From: Bacillus sp. Marseille-P3661
GTDB lineage: Bacteria; Bacillota; Bacilli; Bacillales; Bacillaceae_J
Length of the DNA: 64,000 nucleotides
Assembly (NCBI RefSeq): GCF_900240995.1
Contig: NZ_LT965953.1
Span: 951,303 to 1,015,302, forward strand
Direction of reading: 5' to 3'
Position numbers and translations under genes: made by a program
Shown here: positions 53,467 to 61,078 of the stretch, piece by piece
Layout of the letters: every line of letters begins with the position of its first letter
Numbering within the stretch: position 1 is the stretch's first letter
The notes under the pieces: generated by a model
Database searches by the model: none
What the model saw: the letters and a program-made list of their open reading frames with translations, nothing else
Told to the model about the DNA's origin: nothing

Positions 53467-53976
53467 ATGGGACTTCAAAACATTATTGATTTTATATTGG
53501 GTAACTTGTTTTTTCTATTCCTATTAATTAGCGGGCTATTTAGTATGTTTAAGCGTGCTAATCAAAATAAAGAAAATACAAACGATAGAAGAAGGTCTTT
53601 GCCAACAGGGCCGCTGAATATTCCTAACCCATTCGAGATTAATGAAACTGAACCTGCCCGCAGCTTAAAGCCGGTTGATACTGCATCAACGGAGCTGGAG
53701 GGGGCTAACTCTTCAGTTAAAAATGAGGAAACTGTTAATCCCTATTTTGAACAGTTAAAAAGGATTCAGAAAAGTAATAACCAAGTTTTTGACATGGATA
53801 CAGGTAGTGGAAAAAGTGATAAACCGAAAGAAAAACGTTCACAATTACCCGCTGGTCATATGAAACAGACCTTAAACAGAAAGAATGTAGTTAATGGATT
53901 CGTATGGTCACAAATATTAAGTCAACCCCGTGCTAGAAAGAAACATACAATTACGGGTTATTATCAAAAGGACTAA
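53467..53976 (+). CDS. YqfB-position membrane-anchored protein
   Basis: A 169-aa protein with one N-terminal helix (about residues 7-27), a long charged disordered region and a conserved-looking C-terminus N-G-F-V-W-S-Q-I-L-S-Q-P-R-A-R-K. The W-S/A-E-I-L-x-x-P-R-A pattern occurs in many small Firmicute membrane proteins of unknown function. It starts 2 bp after floA and takes the place of yqfB in the B. subtilis sigma-W operon, so an envelope role is likely. Confidence 0.75.
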   Translation: MGLQNIIDFILGNLFFLFLLISGLFSMFKRANQNKENTNDRRRSLPTGPLNIPNPFEINETEPARSLKPVDTASTELEGANSSVKNEETVNPYFEQLKRIQKSNNQVFDMDTGSGKSDKPKEKRSQLPAGHMKQTLNRKNVVNGFVWSQILSQPRARKKHTITGYYQKD

Positions 53977-54005
53977 AGTATATCCTGCTTTGGTCCTTTT
54001 TTTTT
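53966..54005 (+). terminator. Terminator of the nfeD-floA operon
   Basis: AAAAGGACTAAAG with CTTTGGTCCTTTT around a 9-nt loop, then a run of T; it overlaps the stop codon of the preceding gene. Confidence 0.9.
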
Positions 54006-54083
54006 GTAAGTGCTTTGGGATTCACAATAATTTAACCAAAATGCCCCATTATTTTTAAATATTATATCGAAAAATATTTTATC

Positions 54084-54112
54084 TTGACTAATGGAGTAAT
54101 AATAGATAGAAT
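54084..54112 (+). promoter_or_regulatory. TRAP operon promoter
   Basis: TTGACT (54084-54089), 17-nt spacer, TAGAAT (54107-54112). The leader to dctP is about 180 nt and contains an AGGAGG (54176-54181) followed by no ATG, GTG or TTG start, only an ATA-begun nine-codon frame, and a weak hairpin near 54199-54231. Nothing else is seen in this 323-bp gap. Confidence 0.65.
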
Positions 54113-54299
54113 TTTCTATAAAATGTTAAGCGTCAAACTTTTTTATACTATCAAAAAAATCAATATGATATTCAGGAGGAAAGTATAAAAAAGACAACAA
54201 CGTCATTTGCCTAATGGCTAATAACGTGTTTTTCTAAATAATTACTCTTAATGTAAAAAAGAGAATTATAGATTTATATATTTAAAAGGGGGATTTATC

Positions 54300-55358
54300 A
54301 TGAAACTAAAAAAGTGGTTATCATTTTTACTTGTTAGCGTGCTTGCATTTACACTTGTTGCATGCTCATCAAGTAACCAAACATCTGATTCTGCAGGTAG
54401 CGAATCTAATGAAGGTGAAAGCAGTGAAGGGGCAACTGAAACATATGATTTAAAAATGTCGACAACAACGTCTGATACTAGTGCATGGGCACAAGGTGCA
54501 AGAAAGTTTGCTGAGATAGTTTCAGAAAAAACAGATGGCAGAATTAATATCGAAGTATTTCCAAATGAGCAATTATCAGGTGGAGACCAAGGTAAAGGTG
54601 TTGAAATGTTAATTAAAGGAACAACAGACCTTTCTTATCACTCAACTATTATTTATTCGATAATTGATGAGCGTTTTGGAATTGTAAGTGCACCATTCCT
54701 GTATAAAAATCTTGAAGAAGCAGATGCATCATTAGCGGGCGCAGGTGGAGAGGCACTTAATAATCTACTTCTAGAAAAAGGTGTTCAACCATTAGGATAT
54801 GGTGAAAATGGCTTCCGACAAATGACGAATAGCGTACGTCCAATCCAATCTCCAGAAGATATGGAAGGTCTGAAGATGCGTATTCCTGGTATTAAAATGT
54901 ATATCGATTTGTTCTCAGCACTAGGTGCAGATCCAACAACAATGGCGTTTTCTGAAGTGTTTACTGCCCTTCAGCAGGGAACAATTGACGGACAAGAAAA
55001 CCCAATTGATGTTATTCATTCTTCAAAATTAAATGAAGTTCAAAATTACATTACAATATCGAACTATTCGTATGATCCGCTTGTGCTAGGTATGAATAAA
55101 AAGTTATTTGATTCAATGCACCCGGATGACCAAAAAGTAATTCAGGAAGCAGCAGTAGTTGCCAACGAGTATCAAAAACAACTTACTCGTGAAGCTGAAG
55201 CAAAACAAATTGAAGAGCTAAAAGCAGCTGGTATGGAATTCTATACACCAACTGAAGAAGAAATGGCAGCATTTAAAGCAGCTGTTGAACCAGTTTATGA
55301 GAAATATGAGTCTGTTTGGGGAACTGATTTACTTAATGCGTTTCGTCCAAGCAACTAA
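54300..55358 (+). CDS. dctP: TRAP transporter substrate-binding lipoprotein DctP
   Basis: A 352-aa extracytoplasmic receptor, lipidated at Cys22 (lipobox L-V-A-C), with a Ser/Glu-rich linker to about residue 48. The binding fold has the invariant Arg (R194 in G-L-K-M-R-I-P) that salt-bridges the substrate carboxylate, and D-G-Q-E-N-P near 235. TRAP systems import organic acids such as C4-dicarboxylates, keto acids or sialic acid with sodium; the substrate cannot be told. AAAAGGGGG precedes the ATG. Confidence 0.94.
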   Translation: MKLKKWLSFLLVSVLAFTLVACSSSNQTSDSAGSESNEGESSEGATETYDLKMSTTTSDTSAWAQGARKFAEIVSEKTDGRINIEVFPNEQLSGGDQGKGVEMLIKGTTDLSYHSTIIYSIIDERFGIVSAPFLYKNLEEADASLAGAGGEALNNLLLEKGVQPLGYGENGFRQMTNSVRPIQSPEDMEGLKMRIPGIKMYIDLFSALGADPTTMAFSEVFTALQQGTIDGQENPIDVIHSSKLNEVQNYITISNYSYDPLVLGMNKKLFDSMHPDDQKVIQEAAVVANEYQKQLTREAEAKQIEELKAAGMEFYTPTEEEMAAFKAAVEPVYEKYESVWGTDLLNAFRPSN

Positions 55359-55410
55359 TTAACTTATTACTTTGTCAAATCAGGTGGGACATACCCATTT
55401 GAACTAAATG

Positions 55411-55478
55411 CTCTACAAATTTTGTAGAGGGTTTCCATATATTAAAAAAAGTGAAGGCAGGTAGATAATCTATCTGCC
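55411..55478 (+). other. Two hairpins between dctP and dctQ
   Basis: CTCTACAAA/TTTGTAGAG (55411-55429) and GGCAGGTAGA/TCTATCTGCC (55456-55478) lie in the 153-bp gap. They have only weak T-tracts and may trim or protect the dctP message so more receptor than channel is made. Confidence 0.5.
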
Positions 55479-55511
55479 TCATTCTCAATTAGGCTACTGA
55501 GGTGATTTCTT

Positions 55512-56006
55512 TTGCATATTATTAGCACAATTCTTGGAAAAATAGAACATAGTATTCTTGTAATTAGTTTTTCAATCATGTCCATTCTTGCTTTTGTAAA
55601 CGTGATTTCCCGTTATTTTTTAAATAGTTCATTTTCGTTTACTGAAGAAATCACAATAAATTTATTTGTACTATTAGTTATGATGGGAACTTCAGTTGGC
55701 ATTAGGGAAAAATCACATTTAGGATTCAACCTTCTCTTTGAAAGTATGGCTCCCAATATAAGAATTATATTTAGTGTGGTACTAGGAATTATTTCAACTG
55801 CAATCTTTGTTACTGTTACTTATTTCGGTTATGATATGATCCAATTTCAGATGATGTTAAATCAAACAACAGCGTCACTTGGTTGGCCACAATGGGTTTT
55901 TTCACTTGCTTTACCGGTGGGTAGTCTTTTTTGCCTCTTCCGAGTAATTGAGGCAACGATTGCAGAAGCAAAGGAAATACTCAATGAAAGAAGGCAACAA
56001 GTATGA
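55512..56006 (+). CDS. dctQ: TRAP transporter small permease DctQ
   Basis: A 164-aa, four-helix membrane subunit. N-V-I-S-R-Y-F-L-N-S-S-F-S-F-T-E-E and G-I-R-E-K-S-H-L are the usual DctQ signatures. The TTG start follows GAGGTGA. It overlaps dctM by 4 bp and stabilises the DctM channel. Confidence 0.92.
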   Translation: MHIISTILGKIEHSILVISFSIMSILAFVNVISRYFLNSSFSFTEEITINLFVLLVMMGTSVGIREKSHLGFNLLFESMAPNIRIIFSVVLGIISTAIFVTVTYFGYDMIQFQMMLNQTTASLGWPQWVFSLALPVGSLFCLFRVIEATIAEAKEILNERRQQV

Positions 56007-57346
56007 TAGCTATAACTTTATTTTCATTACTAATTATTCTTTTATTAATTAATTTACCTATTGGAATTTCTTTATTAACCGCAGCTACTGTTACTATTTT
56101 CATTTTTGATGGCTTTGCATCATTATCGATGGTAACCGATATTATGTATGCAAGTGTAGCAAAGTTTACGTTACTGGCAATTCCTTTTTTTATCCTAGCT
56201 GGTGTTATTATGGAACAAGCTGGGATTTCAAAAAGGTTAATTCACTTTGCTAATGTATGTGTTGGTCATCGAAAAAGCGGGATTGCGATGGTAACGGTGT
56301 TTACAGCAATTTTCTTCGCTGCAATTTCAGGTTCAGGACCTGCAACTGTTGCAGCGTTAGGAGGAATCTTAATCCCAGCGCTATTGAAAAATGGTTATTC
56401 TGCCCCATCTGCTGCTGGTTTATTAGCAAGTTCGGGCTCTATAGGGATCGTTATTCCTCCTAGTATTGCCTTTATTGTTTTTGCTGTAGTTGCTGGTGAT
56501 CAAATTCCAGTTTCAATTGGACGATTATTTGTAGCGGGAATTGTTCCAGGGCTGCTTATGGGGCTTGGTTTTTTAGTAGCAGCTATTTTTATTAAGAATC
56601 GTTATGAAAAGAAATCAAAAGTCAACAATCAAGCTGCGATTACGATAGATTCGGAAATTCAGCTCCAGCAAAAAGCAACACCACGAGAAATTTTTAAAGC
56701 TTTTATTGATGCGTTCTGGGGCCTATTAATACCTGTTATTATATTAGGTGGTATATATGGTGGGGTATTTACACCAACAGAAGCAGCTGTTGTTGCAGTA
56801 TTTTATGGTTTATTTGTAGGTATTTTCATATACAAAGAATTAAAGTTAAAGCATATGATTGATATTATCGTCTCATCTGGTGTCCAAACAGCAGTAGTCA
56901 TGTTTATAGTAAGTTCGGCATCTGTATTTGCCTACATTATTACGAAAGAGCAGATTGCAACGGATATCTCCAATTCATTGCTAAATATTTCGGATAATTC
57001 AATTATTATTTTACTAGTAATCAATATTATCCTATTAATTGCAGGAGCATTTATTGATGCCATCTCTGCGTTTTACTTATTTGTGCCGATACTATTACCT
57101 GTAATTTTAGAGCTAGGAATCGATCCAACAGTATTTGGTGTGTTTATGACGATTAACTTAGCCATTGGATTATTTACACCACCAGTCGGTGTAAATTTAT
57201 ATGTTGCAAGTGGAATAGCAAAAATTTCTTTAAAAGAAATATCGATAGGTACACTCCCATTTATTATCGCAGCCATAATTGTGCTTATTATTGTAACTTA
57301 TGTGCCTGCTGTATCTGTATGGCTGCCAAATCTGTTAAAGATGTAA
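56003..57346 (+). CDS. dctM: TRAP transporter large permease DctM
   Basis: A 447-aa protein with about 12 helices, the ion-coupled channel of the TRAP system. G-S-G-P-A-T-V-A-A-L-G, I-G-I-V-I-P-P-S and F-T-P-T-E-A-A-V-V-A are diagnostic. It begins in an ATGA overlap with dctQ. Confidence 0.95.
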   Translation: MIAITLFSLLIILLLINLPIGISLLTAATVTIFIFDGFASLSMVTDIMYASVAKFTLLAIPFFILAGVIMEQAGISKRLIHFANVCVGHRKSGIAMVTVFTAIFFAAISGSGPATVAALGGILIPALLKNGYSAPSAAGLLASSGSIGIVIPPSIAFIVFAVVAGDQIPVSIGRLFVAGIVPGLLMGLGFLVAAIFIKNRYEKKSKVNNQAAITIDSEIQLQQKATPREIFKAFIDAFWGLLIPVIILGGIYGGVFTPTEAAVVAVFYGLFVGIFIYKELKLKHMIDIIVSSGVQTAVVMFIVSSASVFAYIITKEQIATDISNSLLNISDNSIIILLVINIILLIAGAFIDAISAFYLFVPILLPVILELGIDPTVFGVFMTINLAIGLFTPPVGVNLYVASGIAKISLKEISIGTLPFIIAAIIVLIIVTYVPAVSVWLPNLLKM

Positions 57347-57375
57347 ATGATTAAGTAATAGTTGGAGGAATTTAG

Positions 57376-58338
57376 TTGAAACTGTTTCAAGCTATTGTAG
57401 GAGTTATATCAAAATATTTACCTCTATGGATATTACTGATGTCGATTGTTGCTTTTATTGCTCCACATTTGTTTAGGGGGATTCAAGGGTTTACAGCGCC
57501 GGCGCTAAGCATTATCTTTTTATTGATGGGGATGGCGTTATCAACAGAAAGCTTAGTTTATGTTTTGAAACATCCAAAGGATGCACTTATTGGAGTATTA
57601 ATAAAATGGACTATAACAGTTGGGATATCCATTTTTATTGCATATGTCTTCTTCTCAAATGTTCCGGAAGTTGCAACAGGTATAATTATGGCAGGGACCG
57701 TATCAAGTGGAACATCAGCTAATCTTTATGCATTTATTGCTGGTGGAGAAGTTGCTTTAAGTATTACTATGGCAACACTTGATACAATCATCGCACCTGT
57801 ACTAACACCTACGCTTGTCCAAACTTTTGCTGGCCAATTTATTGAAGTTGCATTTTTGCCTTTATTCTTAAATATAATTTATGTTGTGTTGCTTCCTATA
57901 TTTGCAGGCTTATTTATTCAATGGAAATGGAAGGAAAAGGTAGATGTTGTTCGTCCTTATACATCCTTTGTCTCGACGATCGCATTACTTGTTGTTGTTT
58001 TGTCGGTTGTCTCTAGTGCACAGCAATCTTTAGCTAATAATCTTGAGCTTTTACCAATATTGTTTTTTGCTGTATTTTTCCAAGTATCTGTCCCGATGGT
58101 GGCTGGTTACGGATTAGCTAAACTTATTCGTCTTCGTGAAGAAAACTGTAGAGCTATTCTTTTTCATACTGGTATTTGTAATACGGCCTTATCAGCAACA
58201 CTTGCTATGCAGCATGTCAGCTCTGTAGCTGCAGTTCCTTCTGTTGTAAACATGATTATAAATTTAACTTTAGGAGCATTAGTAGCAAACTTATTCGCTT
58301 ATAAATTCCGAATTTCAAATGATGTTGTAAATATGTAA
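57376..58338 (+). CDS. BASS-family (bile acid:Na+ symporter-like) transporter
   Basis: A 320-aa membrane protein with about ten helices of the BASS/PanS/YocS family. G-T-V-S-S-G-T-S-A-N near residue 113 and H-T-G-I-C-N-T-A-L-S-A-T near 264 are the two ion-binding motif regions. Characterised members move organic anions with sodium, for example ketopantoate-type acids. It follows dctM by 29 bp behind GGAGG and appears to be the last gene of the TRAP operon, perhaps handling the same or a related acid. The TTG start is inferred. Confidence 0.85.
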   Translation: MKLFQAIVGVISKYLPLWILLMSIVAFIAPHLFRGIQGFTAPALSIIFLLMGMALSTESLVYVLKHPKDALIGVLIKWTITVGISIFIAYVFFSNVPEVATGIIMAGTVSSGTSANLYAFIAGGEVALSITMATLDTIIAPVLTPTLVQTFAGQFIEVAFLPLFLNIIYVVLLPIFAGLFIQWKWKEKVDVVRPYTSFVSTIALLVVVLSVVSSAQQSLANNLELLPILFFAVFFQVSVPMVAGYGLAKLIRLREENCRAILFHTGICNTALSATLAMQHVSSVAAVPSVVNMIINLTLGALVANLFAYKFRISNDVVNM

Positions 58339-58400
58339 AAGTAGTATAGCTAGAAATCGTTTAGATGAAGAGGGATTCATACTTATCTAAATGTTTTCAT

Positions 58401-58434
58401 AAAAATAGACCTTCTTATTTGAAGGTCTATTTTT
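58401..58434 (+). terminator. TRAP operon terminator
   Basis: AAAAATAGACCTTC/GAAGGTCTATTTTT perfect 14-bp stem, 6-nt loop. Confidence 0.93.
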
Positions 58435-58499
58435 ATTCGTTTTTTAATGTCTAAAATTAAAATTCTGTTCATAAACATGAGATGAAAGGGGGGTTCTTT

Positions 58500-58790
58500 A
58501 TGAAAAAAATTAGACAACAAATGAAAAGATGGATGACTCAAAAAATGGAACTTCCTGCTGATGTTATGATGGATCTTCCGCGAATTACAATGATAGGACA
58601 AATACATATATATATCGAAAATCATCGTGGGCTGTTAAAGTTTTCTGACCAAGAATTACGATTACTTTTGAAACAAGGACAGCTATTAATAAAAGGTAAT
58701 CAATTTGTCTTAAAAACAATGCTACCTGAAGAAATATTATTAGAAGGAAAAATTGATCAGGTAATTTACTTGGACGAACCGGGCAAATAG
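58500..58790 (+). CDS. yqfC: Sporulation protein YqfC
   Basis: A 96-aa YabP/YqfC-family protein. The core L-P-A-D-V-M-M-D-L-P-R-I-T-M-I-G and I-E-N-H-R-G-L-L-K-F is characteristic. The family is expressed in the mother cell; it is next to yqfD as usual. ATG at 58500, 6-7 nt after AAAGGGGGG. Confidence 0.94.
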   Translation: MKKIRQQMKRWMTQKMELPADVMMDLPRITMIGQIHIYIENHRGLLKFSDQELRLLLKQGQLLIKGNQFVLKTMLPEEILLEGKIDQVIYLDEPGK

Positions 58791-58804
58791 GAAGGAGTAA
58801 TATA

Positions 58805-59992
58805 ATGAAGAATCAATGGACTAAATATTTTTCAGGTTACGTTAAAATAAAAGTTACCGGTATCTTGATTGAACCTTTCTTAAACCAATGTGCCAGGGAA
58901 GATGTTATAATATGGAATATTAAAAAGCAAGGGACAAACACAGTCATCGGCTATTTACCATTAGAGGAAGTACATAAACTAAGGAAGATAATTCGGAAAA
59001 GCGATTGTAAATTAGAATTTATCGGTAGAGAAGGCTTTCCATTTTTTATTAAAAGGATGATAAAAAACAGTGGATTTGTAATTGGTCTTATATTTGCTTT
59101 TTTAATTATGTTCATATTATCCAACATAGTATGGAATATTAATGTTACAGGGGCAAACCCTGAAATTGAATATGAACTCAGACAAGAATTAACGGAAATG
59201 GGAATAAAGCGAGGAAAGTTTCTGTTTTTCCTACCAAACACTGACGACATTCAAATGCAACTAACTGAAAAGGTGTCATCTGTTACTTGGGTTGGTGTTC
59301 GTTTGACTGGTACAACCTATAATCTAGAGGTTGTTGAGAAGAAGGTTGCTGAAGAACCGGAATTATTAAGTCCACGGCATTTGATTGCAAAGAAAAAAGC
59401 AGTTATCTATGATTATTTTGTTGAACAAGGACAGCCAATAATTAAGATCAATGACTTCGTAAAGGAAGGACAAATCTTAGTTTCTGGAATTATTGGAAAA
59501 GAGGGTAAGACGGAAATAGTTCCATCAAAAGGGAAGGTTTTTGGCGAAATATGGTACAAGTCTCAAGTAGTAGTCCCGCTTGAAACTGTATTTAGTGTAT
59601 ATACAGGAGAAAGTAAAACTAAACATTATCTAAATATACTGGGTTATAGTATCCCGGTATGGGGCTTTGGTAAGGTTAGTTTTAATCAATATGAGACAGA
59701 GATACGTGACCATCAATTGAAATTCCTAAAGTGGCAACTTCCAGTGATTTATAACCAACAAATAGTAAGAGAGGAAACCGAACATATTCGGAAATATGAT
59801 TTAGAGACAGCCGTTTCGGTTGGAAAGGAAATTGGCCGTAAAGAGTTGAGAGCAAAATTAGGTGATGAAGCAATTATTAAGGGTGAAAATGTTTTGCACC
59901 AAGTAGAAGAGAATGGTAAAGTAAAATTAACAATTCATTATCAGGTTATTGAAGATATTGCATCACCACAACCCATTATTCAAGGAGACTAA
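58805..59992 (+). CDS. yqfD: Sporulation protein YqfD
   Basis: A 395-aa protein with one membrane helix (about residues 90-112) between a cytoplasmic basic N-terminal part and a large extracytoplasmic domain with W-V-G-V-R-L-x-G-T and V-K-E-G-Q-I-L-V-S-G. YqfD is needed for normal spore formation in some species. It lies 14 bp after yqfC and 3 bp before phoH. Confidence 0.94.
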   Translation: MKNQWTKYFSGYVKIKVTGILIEPFLNQCAREDVIIWNIKKQGTNTVIGYLPLEEVHKLRKIIRKSDCKLEFIGREGFPFFIKRMIKNSGFVIGLIFAFLIMFILSNIVWNINVTGANPEIEYELRQELTEMGIKRGKFLFFLPNTDDIQMQLTEKVSSVTWVGVRLTGTTYNLEVVEKKVAEEPELLSPRHLIAKKKAVIYDYFVEQGQPIIKINDFVKEGQILVSGIIGKEGKTEIVPSKGKVFGEIWYKSQVVVPLETVFSVYTGESKTKHYLNILGYSIPVWGFGKVSFNQYETEIRDHQLKFLKWQLPVIYNQQIVREETEHIRKYDLETAVSVGKEIGRKELRAKLGDEAIIKGENVLHQVEENGKVKLTIHYQVIEDIASPQPIIQGD

Positions 59993-59995
59993 AGA

Positions 59996-60955
59996 ATGCA
60001 AGAAAACTTAAAAACGATCAATATCCAATTACAAAATCCAAATGAAGCATTATCCTTATTTGGAACTGAAGATCGGAATTTAAAAATGATCGAAGAAAAG
60101 CTTCAACTCTCTATTGTTACTAGAGGCGAATCCGTAAGTATATCTGGAGATCCTGAAGTACTTCAGCTTGCAGAAGGTGTATTATTCACTCTACTAAAAG
60201 TGATCCGTAAGGGTGCAAATATCTCAGAAAGAGATGTCATTTATGCTATTGATCTCGGAAAAAGAGATATGCTCGATCAATTCGAAGAATTATACGAACA
60301 AGAAATTACTAAAAATACTAAGGGTAAATCCATTCGAGTTAAAACGCTAGGACAACGCCAATATGTGACTGCTATTAAGACACATGATTTAGTTTTTGGG
60401 ATAGGACCAGCCGGAACAGGTAAGACATACCTTGCTGTCGTGATGGCGGTGGCAGCTTTAAAAGCAGGTTCAGTTAAAAGAATCATATTGACACGCCCAG
60501 CTGTTGAAGCTGGAGAAAGTTTAGGTTTTTTACCTGGTGATCTAAAAGAAAAAGTTGATCCATATCTACGTCCACTCTATGATGCACTAAACGATGTCCT
60601 AGGAGCAGATCAGGTGGCTCGTTTAATTGAGAGAGGTACGATTGAAATAGCGCCTTTAGCATATATGCGTGGTCGTACTTTAGATGATTCTTTTGTAATT
60701 TTAGACGAGGCACAAAATACAACTCCTGAACAAATGAAAATGTTTTTAACCCGACTGGGATTTGGATCTAAAATGGTAATAACCGGCGATATTACCCAGG
60801 TTGATCTCCCGAAAGGAATCAAATCAGGGCTTAGTGTAATTAAAGAAATATTAAAAAACGTTTCAGGGATCTCGTTTGTATTTTTAGAACAAACCGATGT
60901 TGTTCGTCATCCACTCGTACAAAAAATAATAAAAGCCTATGACGAGCATAATTAA
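59996..60955 (+). CDS. phoH: PhoH-family ATPase
   Basis: A 319-aa P-loop protein. Walker A G-P-A-G-T-G-K-T is at residues 137-144 and Walker B is F-V-I-L-D-E-A-Q-N-T near 230. An N-terminal KH-like region (about 1-70) suggests RNA binding; relatives are linked to RNA metabolism with YbeY, encoded downstream. It closes the yqfC-yqfD-phoH group. Confidence 0.96.
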   Translation: MQENLKTINIQLQNPNEALSLFGTEDRNLKMIEEKLQLSIVTRGESVSISGDPEVLQLAEGVLFTLLKVIRKGANISERDVIYAIDLGKRDMLDQFEELYEQEITKNTKGKSIRVKTLGQRQYVTAIKTHDLVFGIGPAGTGKTYLAVVMAVAALKAGSVKRIILTRPAVEAGESLGFLPGDLKEKVDPYLRPLYDALNDVLGADQVARLIERGTIEIAPLAYMRGRTLDDSFVILDEAQNTTPEQMKMFLTRLGFGSKMVITGDITQVDLPKGIKSGLSVIKEILKNVSGISFVFLEQTDVVRHPLVQKIIKAYDEHN

Positions 60956-60988
60956 AGACCCAAGAAGACTAGGTTTCTTGGGTCTTTT
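60954..60988 (+). terminator. phoH terminator
   Basis: AAAGACCCAAGAA/TTTCTTGGGTCTTT stem with a 7-nt loop and T-tail. Confidence 0.92.
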
Positions 60989-61078
60989 AATAAGGAGGAT
61001 ATTTATATTGGGATACTCTTATAATTATGCTTAGGTATTTAGTTACACTGCCATTGGCTTATGTAGAGGAGTAGCGAC

